Made by a program: the position numbers and the translations under genes. Shown in pieces: positions 33,305 to 42,401 of a DNA stretch of 64,000 nucleotides. The stretch is from Rhodobacter sp. (GTDB lineage Bacteria; Pseudomonadota; Alphaproteobacteria; Rhodobacterales; Rhodobacteraceae): NCBI GenBank assembly GCA_020250175.1, contig JADCEN010000003.1, positions 62,001-126,000 on the forward strand. The letters run 5' to 3'. The number at the start of each line of letters is the position of its first letter. Positions within the stretch are counted from its first letter, which is position 1. Below the pieces are notes generated by a model. That model was not told the DNA's origin. It was given only the letters and a program-made list of their open reading frames with translations, and did not search any database.

Positions 33305-34486
33305 ATGCCTGCTTTGGAGATTCACTTGGGCAAGACACCTGTTCCCCTGGGGCTGATGTTCTCGCAGGCGGGACCCTATGCGGCCGTCGGCCGGACGATG
33401 CTGCGCGGGGCGCAACTTGCTGTCAGCGAAATCGCTGCCGACCCGGCCCATGACTTCCATTTCGATGTGCATATGGTCGATCCCGGCGGCCGGAATGACG
33501 GTTATGTGGCGGGTGCGCAAGCCTTGCTGGCGGTGCCCGGCCTGAGGCATGTGGTGGGGTGCTATACATCCTCCAGCCGCAAGGAAGTGCTTCCGGTCTT
33601 TGAAAAGCTGGATGCCGTTCTGTGGTATCCGTCGCATTACGAAGGCTTCGAGACAAGCGAGAACATCGTTTACACCGGTGCCGCCCCCAACCAGCATGTG
33701 GTTCCGCTGACCCATTACATTCTGTCCCAGGGCGGGCGGCGGGCGTTCATGGTGGGGTCGAATTACATCTGGGCCTGGGAAAACAACCGCATCATGCGCG
33801 AGATTCTGGGGCGCAACGGCGCGCAGGTGCTGGGCGAACGCTATTTGCCGATCGATGAGGTGGATGTTGACGAGATCGTCGGACTGATCCTGCGGCATCG
33901 GCCGGATTTCATCTTTTCCACCCTGATCGGCCAGTCGGCCTACAGCTTTATCCGCTGCCTGCGCCGCAAGTGCGGCGAGGCAGGTCTGGACCAGCCGCGT
34001 GATCTGCCGGTGCTCAGCTGCAGCCTGGCCGAGTTTGAACTGCCGCTGATCGGCGATGCCTGTGACGGCCATATCTCGTCCAGCGTCTATTTCTCGTCCG
34101 TCAGGACAGAGGCCAACCACAGGTTTCTTGCCGCCTGGGAGCAGCACTATCCGGGCGTCGGCCAGACATCGGCCGATGCCGAAGCCAGCTACATCGCCGT
34201 CCATATGCTGGCCCGTGCCATCAGGCGCGCGGGCAGTGCTGAACCCGCTGCCGTCCTGGCGGCGCTGCACACTGTTTCCTTCGAAGCCCCCCAGGGGCTG
34301 GTGCAGATCGATGCCGAAAACCGCCACTGCTTCCTGTGGCCGCGCATCGGGCGATCACGCCACGATGGCACGTTTGAAATCCTGCACAGCAGCAGCAAGC
34401 TGGTCCGGCCTGATCCCTATCTGGTGTGGGAACCTTTGGCGCTTTCGGCCCTGACGGGTGAACAGATGCTGCGGTTGGTATCATGA
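33305..34486 (+). CDS. amiC: AmiC-like amide-sensing negative regulator
   Basis: A 393-residue cytoplasmic protein built like a periplasmic amino-acid-binding protein but with no signal peptide: PVPLGLMFSQAGPYAAVGR, then GCYTSSSRKEVLPVFEK and SHYEGFETSENIVYTGAAPNQ. These closely parallel Pseudomonas AmiC, which binds acetamide and holds the antiterminator AmiR inactive until an amide arrives. The ATG at 33305 gives the AmiC length; an in-frame ATG at 33222 would add 28 unmatched residues. The stop overlaps the start of the ANTAR gene (ATGA), as in the Pseudomonas pair. Confidence 0.88.
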   Translation: MPALEIHLGKTPVPLGLMFSQAGPYAAVGRTMLRGAQLAVSEIAADPAHDFHFDVHMVDPGGRNDGYVAGAQALLAVPGLRHVVGCYTSSSRKEVLPVFEKLDAVLWYPSHYEGFETSENIVYTGAAPNQHVVPLTHYILSQGGRRAFMVGSNYIWAWENNRIMREILGRNGAQVLGERYLPIDEVDVDEIVGLILRHRPDFIFSTLIGQSAYSFIRCLRRKCGEAGLDQPRDLPVLSCSLAEFELPLIGDACDGHISSSVYFSSVRTEANHRFLAAWEQHYPGVGQTSADAEASYIAVHMLARAIRRAGSAEPAAVLAALHTVSFEAPQGLVQIDAENRHCFLWPRIGRSRHDGTFEILHSSSKLVRPDPYLVWEPLALSALTGEQMLRLVS

Positions 34487-35094
34487 CCCCGCAGGTCCGG
34501 TCGAACTTTCGCGGCGCACGGGCTTGGGTTGCCTTGCCCCAGGATCAGAACCGCGAGGTTCTTGTGCGCACGCTGGAACGTCTGGGCCTGTCGGTCTTCG
34601 AACGCTGCCCCGATGCCGCCGATGTCGTGGCGGGCCTGCAGGATGTGGCTTTTTTCGATGCCGATCAGGACTTCACGGTGCCGGATGCGGATATTCCCCA
34701 TATTGCCCTGATCGGGATGGAGGCCCCCAGCCGTCTGGCCCGCGTGGTGCGCCACCGGGCATCCTCTGTCCTGATGAAGCCGGTTCGCGCCACCGGCGTC
34801 TTCACGGCGCTGTTTCTGGCCTTCAACGAACACGCCATCCGTCAGCGCGAGGTGATCGAGCGGGCAAACCTGTCGCGCCGGGCCGAAGGCCGCCGGGTTG
34901 TGATCAAGGCCATCCTGAAAATCATGAAGGACGATGATGTTTCGGATGACGAAGCCTATCGGAGAATGCGCGTGGCCAGCATGACCAGGCGCATCTCGAT
35001 CGAAGAATTCGCGGCCCAGACCGTGGCCGCGTCAACATCCTCCATGCGTCTTGCCGGCACTGCGGCGCATGAGCGGAAAACGAAACAACCATGA
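34483..35094 (+). CDS. amiR: AmiR-like ANTAR-domain transcription antiterminator
   Basis: A 203-residue protein with a pseudo-receiver N-terminal domain (about 10-120, without the phosphorylation aspartate pattern), a coiled-coil linker and a C-terminal ANTAR RNA-binding domain (RRVVIKAILKIMKDDDVSDDEAYRRMR and following helices). It should bind leader RNA and prevent termination when AmiC releases it. It is coupled to amiC and lies 14 bases before the amide transporter operon. An RNA target is not obvious in that short gap, so antitermination may act on the amiC leader or within the operon. Confidence 0.9.
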   Translation: MTPQVRSNFRGARAWVALPQDQNREVLVRTLERLGLSVFERCPDAADVVAGLQDVAFFDADQDFTVPDADIPHIALIGMEAPSRLARVVRHRASSVLMKPVRATGVFTALFLAFNEHAIRQREVIERANLSRRAEGRRVVIKAILKIMKDDDVSDDEAYRRMRVASMTRRISIEEFAAQTVAASTSSMRLAGTAAHERKTKQP

Positions 35095-35108
35095 CAAGGA
35101 GGTTTACT

Positions 35109-36347
35109 ATGCCCAGTGGAAGTCAACTTGCAAAGGCGCTGCGCCTTGGGGTGGCGGTTGCCGCCCTGACGGCGTCCGCCGGTCTGGCGCAGGACGCCAT
35201 CAAGATCGGCGTTCTGGAAGATCAGTCGGGCGATTTCGCCGCAGCCACCATGGTCAAGGTCAACGCGATCACGCTAGCCGCCGAGGAAATCAACGCGGCT
35301 GGCGGGATCGGTGGCCGCCCGATCGAACTGGTCACCTATGACACGCAGTCCGACAACACCCGCTATCAGGAATTCATGCGCCGCGTGCTGCAAAGCGACA
35401 AGGTGGATGTGGTCTTCGCCGGTTTTTCCTCGGCCTCGCGTGAGGCGTATCGCCCCATCGTCAACCAGTTCGACGGGTTGGCCTTCTACAACAACCAGTA
35501 CGAGGGTGGCGTTTGCGATGCCAACATGATCGTCACAGGCGCGGTGCCGGAACAGCAGTTTTCGACCCTGATCCCCTGGATGATGGAAAAATACGGCAAG
35601 AATGTCTATACGCTGGCCGCCGATTACAACTTTGGCCAGATCTCGGCCGAATGGGTGCGCAACATCGTCGAAGCCAATGGTGGCACCATGGTGGGCGAAG
35701 AGTTCATCCCGCTGGGCGTGTCGCAGTTCGGCCAGTCGATCCAGAACATCCAGGCCGCCAAGCCCGGCTTTGTGGTGACATTGCTGGTGGGTGCTGCACA
35801 GGCGTCCTATTATGAACAGGCGGCGGCGGCCAATGTGAACCTGCCGATGGCATCCTCGGTCAATGTGGGCCAGGGCTATGAACACAAGCGCTTCACCCCG
35901 CCCAGCCTGAAGGACATGTATGTGACCACCAACTTCATCGAAGAGGTGGACACGCCTGCCGCGAAGGCCTTTGTCGAGAAATTCCGCGCCCGCTTCCCGG
36001 ATGAGCCGTATATCAACCAGGAAGCGGCCAATTCCTACATCGCGATGTATCTTTACAAGCAGATGGTGGAACGTGCGGGCACGACAGATCGCGCCGCGTT
36101 ACTTGCCGAACTGGCCAAGGGCGATGTCTGCTTTGACGGACCCTCTGGCAAGGTCTGCCTTGATCCGAAAAGCCAGCACATGTCGCACACGATCTATCTG
36201 GCCAAGGTTGAGGCCGACCACAGCATCAGCTTTCCCACCGTCTGGGAAAACATCGCGCCCTACTGGCTGGGTGAAGCCGGCTGTGACCTGACCAAGACTG
36301 ACCCAAGCGCGCAATACACGCCGTCCAGCCCGCCGCCGGCGAACTGA
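35109..36347 (+). CDS. Urea/short-chain-amide ABC transporter binding protein
   Basis: A 412-residue branched-chain-type periplasmic binding protein with a signal peptide (to about residue 28, AGLAQ). It has the UrtA/FmdD-type pattern: IKIGVLEDQSGDF, NNQYEGGVCDANMIVTG and ADYNFGQISAEWVRNIVEANGG. Cysteines near residues 138, 340, 346 and 398 could form disulfides. An AAGGAGG ribosome-binding site precedes the ATG. With two permeases and two ATPases downstream it forms a complete importer, and the company of amide hydrolases and an amide sensor points to formamide, acetamide or urea. A strong hairpin follows. Confidence 0.92.
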   Translation: MPSGSQLAKALRLGVAVAALTASAGLAQDAIKIGVLEDQSGDFAAATMVKVNAITLAAEEINAAGGIGGRPIELVTYDTQSDNTRYQEFMRRVLQSDKVDVVFAGFSSASREAYRPIVNQFDGLAFYNNQYEGGVCDANMIVTGAVPEQQFSTLIPWMMEKYGKNVYTLAADYNFGQISAEWVRNIVEANGGTMVGEEFIPLGVSQFGQSIQNIQAAKPGFVVTLLVGAAQASYYEQAAAANVNLPMASSVNVGQGYEHKRFTPPSLKDMYVTTNFIEEVDTPAAKAFVEKFRARFPDEPYINQEAANSYIAMYLYKQMVERAGTTDRAALLAELAKGDVCFDGPSGKVCLDPKSQHMSHTIYLAKVEADHSISFPTVWENIAPYWLGEAGCDLTKTDPSAQYTPSSPPPAN

Positions 36348-36358
36348 GGGCAAAGACG

Positions 36359-36380
36359 CCGGGGGCGGCAACGCCCCCGG
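36359..36380 (+). terminator. Hairpin between the binding-protein and permease genes
   Basis: A perfect 9-bp stem CCGGGGGCG-gcaa-CGCCCCCGG followed by TCCATTTCTTT, 11 bases after the binding-protein stop codon. It looks like an intrinsic terminator allowing partial read-through, keeping binding protein in excess over the membrane subunits. It could also be a site where the antiterminator matters. Confidence 0.85.
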
Positions 36381-36441
36381 TCCATTTCTTTCCGCGCGCC
36401 GGGCTTGACAGGCCAGACGCGGCTTCGACAGGGAGACGGGT

Positions 36442-37308
36442 GTGTTACCGACCTTATTCTCGTTCCTTTATCAGTTCGGCGATGCCTTTGCCTTTCTGGT
36501 GATCGCCTCGATGGGGCTGGCGATCATCTTCGGAATGATGGGGGTCATCAACCTTGCGCATGGCGAATTCATCATGTGCGGGGCCTATACAACCGTCAGC
36601 CTGGCCCAGCTTGGCCTGCCCCTGCCCCTGGCCATTGCAGGCGGCGCTCTTGCTGCCGGTCTGATCGGCATGCTGATCGAGGTGACGGTCATCCGGCACC
36701 TGTACAACCGGCCGCTGGATTCCATCGTTGCCACCTGGGGGCTCAGCATGATTGCAACCCAGGGTGTGCTGATTGTGCTGGGGTCCACCATGCAGGGCGT
36801 CGGCACACCATTGGGCAGCTTTACCGTGGGCGGGTTTTCCTATTCCACCTACCGTCTGGTCCTGATGGGGATTGCGGTGCTGTTGCTGGCGGGGCTGTAT
36901 CTTCTGTTCTACCACACCCGCGCCGGGGTGATCGCGCGGGCGACGATCCAGTTGCCGCGGATGGCAAGGGCAATGGGCGTTGACACCGGAAGGGTTTACA
37001 CGCTGACCTTTGGCCTTGGGGCCGCGCTGGCGGGGCTGGCGGGCGGCCTTTACGCCCCGACGATGACGCTGGTGCCCACGATGGGGGCAACCTTCATGGT
37101 GGAAAGTTTTGTCACCGTAGTGATCGGGGGGGGCGACATCTTTCTTGGTGCGGCACCTGCGGCGGCAATTCTTGCCGTCATCCGGTCGGGCATGACCGCC
37201 TGGCAGGGCCAGCTCTTTGGCCAGATCGGCCTGCTGATTACCGTCATCATCGTGATCCGGGTTCTTCCGGGGGGGTTGTCGGGCTGGATCCTGGGGGGGC
37301 GCAAATGA
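36442..37308 (+). CDS. Amide/urea ABC transporter permease 1 (UrtB-like)
   Basis: A 288-residue branched-chain-type permease with about eight membrane helices; conserved blocks include GMMGVINLAHGEFIMCGAY and MGVDTGRVYTLTFGLGAALAGLAGGLYAP. It has the compact length of LivH/UrtB core domains without the long N-terminal extension of some UrtB proteins. The GTG at 36442 follows an AGGGAGAC ribosome-binding site. It overlaps the second permease gene by four bases. Confidence 0.92.
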   Translation: MLPTLFSFLYQFGDAFAFLVIASMGLAIIFGMMGVINLAHGEFIMCGAYTTVSLAQLGLPLPLAIAGGALAAGLIGMLIEVTVIRHLYNRPLDSIVATWGLSMIATQGVLIVLGSTMQGVGTPLGSFTVGGFSYSTYRLVLMGIAVLLLAGLYLLFYHTRAGVIARATIQLPRMARAMGVDTGRVYTLTFGLGAALAGLAGGLYAPTMTLVPTMGATFMVESFVTVVIGGGDIFLGAAPAAAILAVIRSGMTAWQGQLFGQIGLLITVIIVIRVLPGGLSGWILGGRK

Positions 37309-38435
37309 CAGGGCAAGGCAAGTCCGGCCCGGGTGTCGGGCCGTCCCTGATCGACGCCACCCCAAGGCAGCAGCGCAACACGCTGGCGCTGTGGCTGTCG
37401 CGGCTAGAGGGGCCGCAGACCATGGGGCGCGGCCGGGGGTTCTGGAGCGTCCTGGCCCTGGCCGTGCTGGCGGCTGCGATTTATCCGATGTTCGTTGATG
37501 GCTGGACCGTGGGGAACACCGCGTATTTTCTGGTCTGGACCTTCATGGCCATGGGGCTGGGGGTGATCTGGGGCTATGCCGGATCGCTGTCCTTCGGCCA
37601 GACTGCGTTTTTCGGGCTGGCGGGCTATGGCTATGGCGTGCTGACGCTGAACTTCGGCGCGGCTTACGGGTTTACGCTTGTGGCGCTGCTGCTTGCCGTG
37701 GGCCTGGCGGTCCTGCTGGCGGTGGTGCTGGGATATTTCATGTTCTACGGCCGCGTGCAGGGCGTGTTCATCGGCATCGTCACCCTGTCGGTCACGCTGG
37801 TGTTTCAGGCCTTCATGGCCCAGACTGCGGGGCCGGAATGGGCGATTGGGGCCGCCCGCCTGAACGGGTTCAACGGCATGTCGGGCATGCCGCCGCTGAC
37901 CATTCCCTGGCCGGGGGGGGATGTGCTGCTTTATGCCGACATCGCGCTTTATTACGTGCTCCTCGGCCTGATGCTGGTGGTCTATCTCGGGCTGCGGATG
38001 CTTCTGAACGCGCCCTTCGGCAATGTGCTGGTCGCCATCCGCGAAAACCCCGAACGGGCCGAGATGCTGGGCTATGACGTGCGCCGCTATCAGCTGTTGG
38101 GCTTTGTGCTGGGCGGCGCCCTGGCGGGTCTGTCGGGGGTGCTCTACACCGCCTGGGGCCAGTACATCACGCCCAGTTCCATGGGCATCACCGCCGCTGC
38201 CCTGCCGGTGATCTGGGTGGCCTTTGGTGGGCGCAAGGACGTGACCGCCACCCTGATCGGAACGCTGGCGATGATCTTCCTGTACCAGTGGCTGACCATC
38301 TACGGCAGCCAATATGCCATCGTGGCGATGGGGGTGATCCTTGTCCTGACCGTCCTTTTCGCCCCCGAAGGCATCGTGCTGTCGCTGATGCGCTGGCTTT
38401 CCGCACGCCTGACACCCGCCGGAGGCCGCCCATGA
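37305..38435 (+). CDS. Amide/urea ABC transporter permease 2 (UrtC-like)
   Basis: A 376-residue branched-chain-type permease (LivM/UrtC): a hydrophilic N-terminal extension of about 40 residues, then helices with GVIWGYAGSLSFGQTAFFGLAGYGYG and RENPERAEMLGYDVRRYQLLGFVLGGALAGLSGVLY, the cytoplasmic loop that contacts the ATPases. It overlaps its neighbours on both sides by four bases, indicating tight coupling. Confidence 0.93.
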   Translation: MTGQGKSGPGVGPSLIDATPRQQRNTLALWLSRLEGPQTMGRGRGFWSVLALAVLAAAIYPMFVDGWTVGNTAYFLVWTFMAMGLGVIWGYAGSLSFGQTAFFGLAGYGYGVLTLNFGAAYGFTLVALLLAVGLAVLLAVVLGYFMFYGRVQGVFIGIVTLSVTLVFQAFMAQTAGPEWAIGAARLNGFNGMSGMPPLTIPWPGGDVLLYADIALYYVLLGLMLVVYLGLRMLLNAPFGNVLVAIRENPERAEMLGYDVRRYQLLGFVLGGALAGLSGVLYTAWGQYITPSSMGITAAALPVIWVAFGGRKDVTATLIGTLAMIFLYQWLTIYGSQYAIVAMGVILVLTVLFAPEGIVLSLMRWLSARLTPAGGRP

Positions 38436-39145
38436 TCCTGCAGACCCGCGGCCTGTGCAAACGCTTTGGCGGCGTGCATGTTGCGCGCAACATCGACTTT
38501 GGCATCGAAGCGGGCGAGATTCATTGCCTGATCGGACCGAACGGGGCGGGAAAATCCTCACTCTTCCGGCTGATCCTGGGGGCGCATCAGCCAGACAGCG
38601 GCACCATCCTGTTCAAGGATGAGGATGTGACCCGCCTGCCCCCCTTTGCCCGTATCCGCAAGGGAATGAGTGTGAAATTTCAGGTGCCCGGCATCTTCAA
38701 GGACCTGAGCGTGCGGCAGAACCTTGTGATTTCGTTCCAGCACCACCTGCACGGCCATGATCTTGAGGCGACAATCCAGCGCGTGGTTGCCTTTGCCGGG
38801 CTGGAGGGTCTGGAAGGAAAGGCCGCAGGCACCTTGTCGCACGGGCGCCAACAATGGCTGGAAATCGGCATGGCGGTTGGGGTGGAACCATCGCTTCTGC
38901 TGCTGGATGAACCGACAGCGGGCATGTCGCCCGAAGAAACCCGCCAGACCGGAGAGATGCTGCGCGTCCTGAACGCGCAGGGCGTGACCATTCTGGCGGT
39001 GGAACATGACATGTCGTTTGTCCAGCAAATCGCCGACCGGGTGACGGTGCTGCATTTCGGCGAGATATTCGCCCAAGGGTCGGTGCAAGAGATCATCTCG
39101 CACCCCGGCGTGGCCGACATCTATCTGGGGGCGTCCGATGACTGA
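38432..39145 (+). CDS. Amide/urea ABC transporter ATPase 1 (UrtD-like)
   Basis: A 237-residue ATPase with Walker A IGPNGAGKSS near residue 34-43, the variant signature LSHGRQQWLEIGMAVG characteristic of UrtD-type ATPases, Walker B LLLLDEPTAGMSPEE and H-loop VEHDMSFV. It pairs with the following ATPase to form the nucleotide-binding dimer. It overlaps its neighbours on both sides. Confidence 0.94.
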   Translation: MILQTRGLCKRFGGVHVARNIDFGIEAGEIHCLIGPNGAGKSSLFRLILGAHQPDSGTILFKDEDVTRLPPFARIRKGMSVKFQVPGIFKDLSVRQNLVISFQHHLHGHDLEATIQRVVAFAGLEGLEGKAAGTLSHGRQQWLEIGMAVGVEPSLLLLDEPTAGMSPEETRQTGEMLRVLNAQGVTILAVEHDMSFVQQIADRVTVLHFGEIFAQGSVQEIISHPGVADIYLGASDD

Positions 39146-39842
39146 CATGCTGAATGTCTCGGACCTGCGTGCGGGCTATGGTGGCGAGCCTGTGTTGCAG
39201 GGCGTGTCATTGCGCGTGGGCAAGGGTGAAATCGTGGCCGTGATCGGCCGCAACGGCGTGGGCAAAAGCACATTGATGCGCACGCTGATCGGGCTGTTGC
39301 CGGTCGGGGCGGGCCGGATCGAATTCGCCGGGCGCGAGGTGAACAGGATCACCGCGCAGGGCCGGGCGCGCATGGGGATGGGTTATATCCCCCAGGGGCG
39401 CGATGTGTTTCCCCGCCTGACGGTGCGGGAAAACCTGCTGGTCGGCGAAACCGCCCGGCGTGGCGGAAGCCCCGATTACGGCAGGGTGTATGAATTCTTC
39501 CCGATCCTCCAGGAACGCGCCCACCAGGCGGCGGGCACGCTTTCGGGCGGGCAACAGCAACAGCTTGCGATCGGACGGGCCATGGTGGGCGGCCCGGACC
39601 TGATGCTGCTGGATGAACCGTCCGAGGGGATCCAGCCTTCCATCGTCAAGGATATCGCCCGCAACATCAAACGGTTGAACGCCGAAACCGGGCTGACCGT
39701 CCTGTTTGTCGAACAGAACCTTGATCTGATCGTCAACCTCGCGCAACGCGGCTTTGTCATCGACAAGGGGCGCATCATCGCTGAGGTCGGCCATGATCAG
39801 ATCAAGGATCGCGAGCAGGTGAAGAAATGGCTGGCACTGTAA
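39138..39842 (+). CDS. Amide/urea ABC transporter ATPase 2 (UrtE-like)
   Basis: A 234-residue ATPase of the LivF/UrtE group: Walker A GRNGVGKSTL, signature TLSGGQQQQLAIGRAM, Walker B LMLLDEPSEGIQPSIV and H-loop VEQNLDL. The pair of ATPases with different signatures is the usual arrangement for urea/amide importers. It overlaps the previous gene by eight bases and precedes the first amidase by 28 bases. Confidence 0.94.
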   Translation: MTDMLNVSDLRAGYGGEPVLQGVSLRVGKGEIVAVIGRNGVGKSTLMRTLIGLLPVGAGRIEFAGREVNRITAQGRARMGMGYIPQGRDVFPRLTVRENLLVGETARRGGSPDYGRVYEFFPILQERAHQAAGTLSGGQQQQLAIGRAMVGGPDLMLLDEPSEGIQPSIVKDIARNIKRLNAETGLTVLFVEQNLDLIVNLAQRGFVIDKGRIIAEVGHDQIKDREQVKKWLAL

Positions 39843-39870
39843 GGACATCACATCAGAAGGGAGACTGGGC

Positions 39871-40860
39871 ATGAGCTGGTTCGACGCCTCGGTAATGGCG
39901 AAAAAAGGCGTGGCACGGGGAAAACCCGGATCAAGCCATTTCATCGGGATCAAGGATCAGGGCGCCTTTCACTACGTCTACGGACCCTATGCCGCACCGG
40001 TGCTTGAGGTGAACCCGGGCGCAGTGGTTACGGTGGAAACACATGACGCCTTCGAGGGAAAGATCACCTCGGAATCCGACCGCCCGTCGGAAATCCTGAA
40101 CTTTCCCTTCCTGAACCCGCAGACCGGCCCGATTCTGGTGCGCGGGGCCGAAAAGGGCGATTGTCTGGCGGTCAAGATCATCTCGATCAAGCCGCGCGGG
40201 CCGCAACCGGTGGGCACAACCTGCCTTCTGCCCGAATTCGGCGGGCTTGTGGCCACCGGGCAGACCGCGATGCTGAACGCGCCCCTGCCGGAAAAGGTCA
40301 AGAAGGTGCGGCTGGATGAAGACGGGGTCTATTGGTCAGACAGCATCACCCTGCCGTATGAGCCGTTCATCGGCACCATAGGCACCAGCCCCGAGATCGA
40401 GGCGATCTCGTCCCTGGTCCCGGACTACTACGGCGGCAACATGGACCTGCCCGATGTGGGGCCTGGCGCGATCATCTATCTGCCTGTCAACATCGCAGGG
40501 GCGCTGCTGTATCTGGGCGATTGCCATGCCATTCAGGGCGATGGCGAATTGTGTGGCGTGGCCATGGAAATGCCCGCCACGGTGCAGGTGCAGATTGATC
40601 TGATCAAGGGCCACACCATCGGCTGGCCCCGGCTGGAAACCGAAACGACGATCATGACCATCGGCAGCGCCCGCCCGCTGGAAGATGCGGCGCGCATTGC
40701 CTATCGCGAACTGGTGCGCTGGATCGATCAGGAAACCGGCATGGGGCAGGAAGAGGCCTATATGCTGCTGACCATGGCGGGCAAGGCGCGCCTGGGCAAC
40801 ATGGTGGACCCGAAATACACGATCGGCACCGGCATCGCCAAGACCTACATCGGTCTCTGA
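39871..40860 (+). CDS. Acetamidase/formamidase family enzyme 1
   Basis: A 329-residue member of the FmdA_AmdA family, which hydrolyses formamide or acetamide to ammonia and the acid. Family blocks: VLEVNPGAVVTVETHDAFEGKI, ILVRGAEKGDCLAVKI, NMDLPDVGPGAIIYLPVNIAGALLYLGDCHAIQGDGELCGVAMEMP, and the conserved C-terminal AYMLLTMAGKARLGNMV. The AGAAGGGAGAC ribosome-binding site is good. As the gene directly after the transporter, it should act on the imported amide in the cytosol. Confidence 0.92.
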   Translation: MSWFDASVMAKKGVARGKPGSSHFIGIKDQGAFHYVYGPYAAPVLEVNPGAVVTVETHDAFEGKITSESDRPSEILNFPFLNPQTGPILVRGAEKGDCLAVKIISIKPRGPQPVGTTCLLPEFGGLVATGQTAMLNAPLPEKVKKVRLDEDGVYWSDSITLPYEPFIGTIGTSPEIEAISSLVPDYYGGNMDLPDVGPGAIIYLPVNIAGALLYLGDCHAIQGDGELCGVAMEMPATVQVQIDLIKGHTIGWPRLETETTIMTIGSARPLEDAARIAYRELVRWIDQETGMGQEEAYMLLTMAGKARLGNMVDPKYTIGTGIAKTYIGL

Positions 40861-40876
40861 CCACCCTCAAAAGGCG

Positions 40877-40903
40877 GCCCTGGCGGCTCAAATCTGCCAG
40901 GGC
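40877..40903 (+). terminator. Stem-loop between the two amidase genes
   Basis: An 8-bp perfect stem GCCCTGGC / GCCAGGGC with an 11-base loop in the 127-base gap between the two amidase genes. No T-run follows, so it may modulate rather than end transcription. Confidence 0.5.
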
Positions 40904-40987
40904 GGCGGGGCGTGATGCGAAAGGCTTGCTGCGCGACTGCGCCGCTCTAGCTATCGGACAGGGAACGAACATCTCAGGGGGATTACA

Positions 40988-42304
40988 ATGCCAGACGGCA
41001 GCAACACGCATTCAAGCCGCAGCATCGTGGTGTCGGAATTCACCAACTCTGTGCTGGACCCGGATGCACCGATGCTGGGGCCGGTCGAGAACGGCGGCAC
41101 CATCATCGCCAATACCGCGCCCGGCTGCTGGGGACCGATGATCACCCCCGCTTTGCGCGGCGGACATGAGGTGACGCGCCCGGTCTATGTGGACGGGGCC
41201 GAGATTGGCGACGGGGTCGCCATCCGCATCCGCGACATCACGGTCACCTCAATTGCCACGGCCTCGGGACATGATTCCTCACCCGAGGGCTTTTGCCTGG
41301 GCGACCCCTATGTCGCAGGACGTTGTCCGGTCTGCGACACGGTCTGGCCGGAAACCCATGTCGAGGGGATCGGGCAGCAGGCCGTCAAGTGCAACACCTG
41401 CGGCAATGCGGTAACCCCCTTTGCCATCGTGCATGGCTATACCGTCACGTTCGATGAATCCCGCTCTGTCGGCCTGACGCTGCCACAGGCGGCGGCAGAG
41501 ACCATTGCGCGCGATGCCAACCACTATTCCGCCCTGCCGGACCAAAGCCGCCAGCACTCGATCCTGACGTTCGCGCCGTCGGATATGCCCGGCACGCTGG
41601 TGCGGATGCGCCCCTTCATGGGTCAGCTTGGGACCTGCCCGTCGATGGCAATGCCAGACAGCCATAATGCGGGTGACTTCGGCTCTTTCCTCATCGGTGC
41701 CCCGCATGAATATGCGATCACCGCCGAGCAACTGGCCCAACACAAGACCGACGGTCACATGGACATCGACGCCGTGCGCGCAGGGGCCATCCTCATCTGC
41801 CCTGTCAAGGTGCGGGGTGCCGGTGTCTACATGGGCGACATGCACGCAGGCCAGGGCGATGGCGAGATTGCCGGGCATACGATGGATGTCTCAGGCAGCG
41901 TGACACTGCAGATCGAGGTGGTGAAGAATTACCCGATTGACGGCCCCGTCCTGTTCCCGCTGGAAGAGGACCTGCCGCCGATGGCCCGGCCCTTCACGGC
42001 TGCCGAAAAGGCCAAAGGGCGACGGCTGGCGGCAAAATGGGGGGTGGCCGGGATTGAGCCTTTGGCCCCTGTCAGCGTGATCGGCACAGCCGCCAACCTG
42101 AACCTTGCCATCGAAAACGGGCTGGCGCGGGCGGCCAGGCTTTTGGGCATGACGGTGGCCGAGGTGCGCAACCGCGCAACAGTGAACGGCGCGATTGAGA
42201 TTGGCCGTGCCCCAGGCGTCATTCAAGTGACATTCCTGGCGCCGCTTGCCCGCCTTGATGCCGCAGGTTTGGGGGATTTCGCGCGCGAGCAATACGGTCT
42301 GTGA
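40988..42304 (+). CDS. Acetamidase/formamidase family enzyme 2, with Cys4 insertion
   Basis: A 438-residue second member of the FmdA_AmdA family, about 110 residues longer than the first. Shared blocks: HEVTRPVYVDGAEIGDGVAIRI, GAGVYMGDMHAGQGDGEIAGHTMDVSG. It carries an inserted segment at about residues 115-142 with two Cys-x2-Cys pairs (CPVC and CNTC), looking like a zinc ribbon, and an extended C-terminus. The ribosome-binding site is CTCAGGGGG. It could have a different amide preference or different stability from enzyme 1. It is the last gene of the locus; an IS630 remnant starts about 100 bases later. Confidence 0.88.
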   Translation: MPDGSNTHSSRSIVVSEFTNSVLDPDAPMLGPVENGGTIIANTAPGCWGPMITPALRGGHEVTRPVYVDGAEIGDGVAIRIRDITVTSIATASGHDSSPEGFCLGDPYVAGRCPVCDTVWPETHVEGIGQQAVKCNTCGNAVTPFAIVHGYTVTFDESRSVGLTLPQAAAETIARDANHYSALPDQSRQHSILTFAPSDMPGTLVRMRPFMGQLGTCPSMAMPDSHNAGDFGSFLIGAPHEYAITAEQLAQHKTDGHMDIDAVRAGAILICPVKVRGAGVYMGDMHAGQGDGEIAGHTMDVSGSVTLQIEVVKNYPIDGPVLFPLEEDLPPMARPFTAAEKAKGRRLAAKWGVAGIEPLAPVSVIGTAANLNLAIENGLARAARLLGMTVAEVRNRATVNGAIEIGRAPGVIQVTFLAPLARLDAAGLGDFAREQYGL

Positions 42305-42401
42305 CCTCTGCGCGGTCCAACAGGCCCGCGCGTCCCTTCTGGCGGCAGCGTGATGCCGGGAAAGGGGCCAAGGGCAATCGTGTTGCGTTGCGTTCTGGCG
42401 A

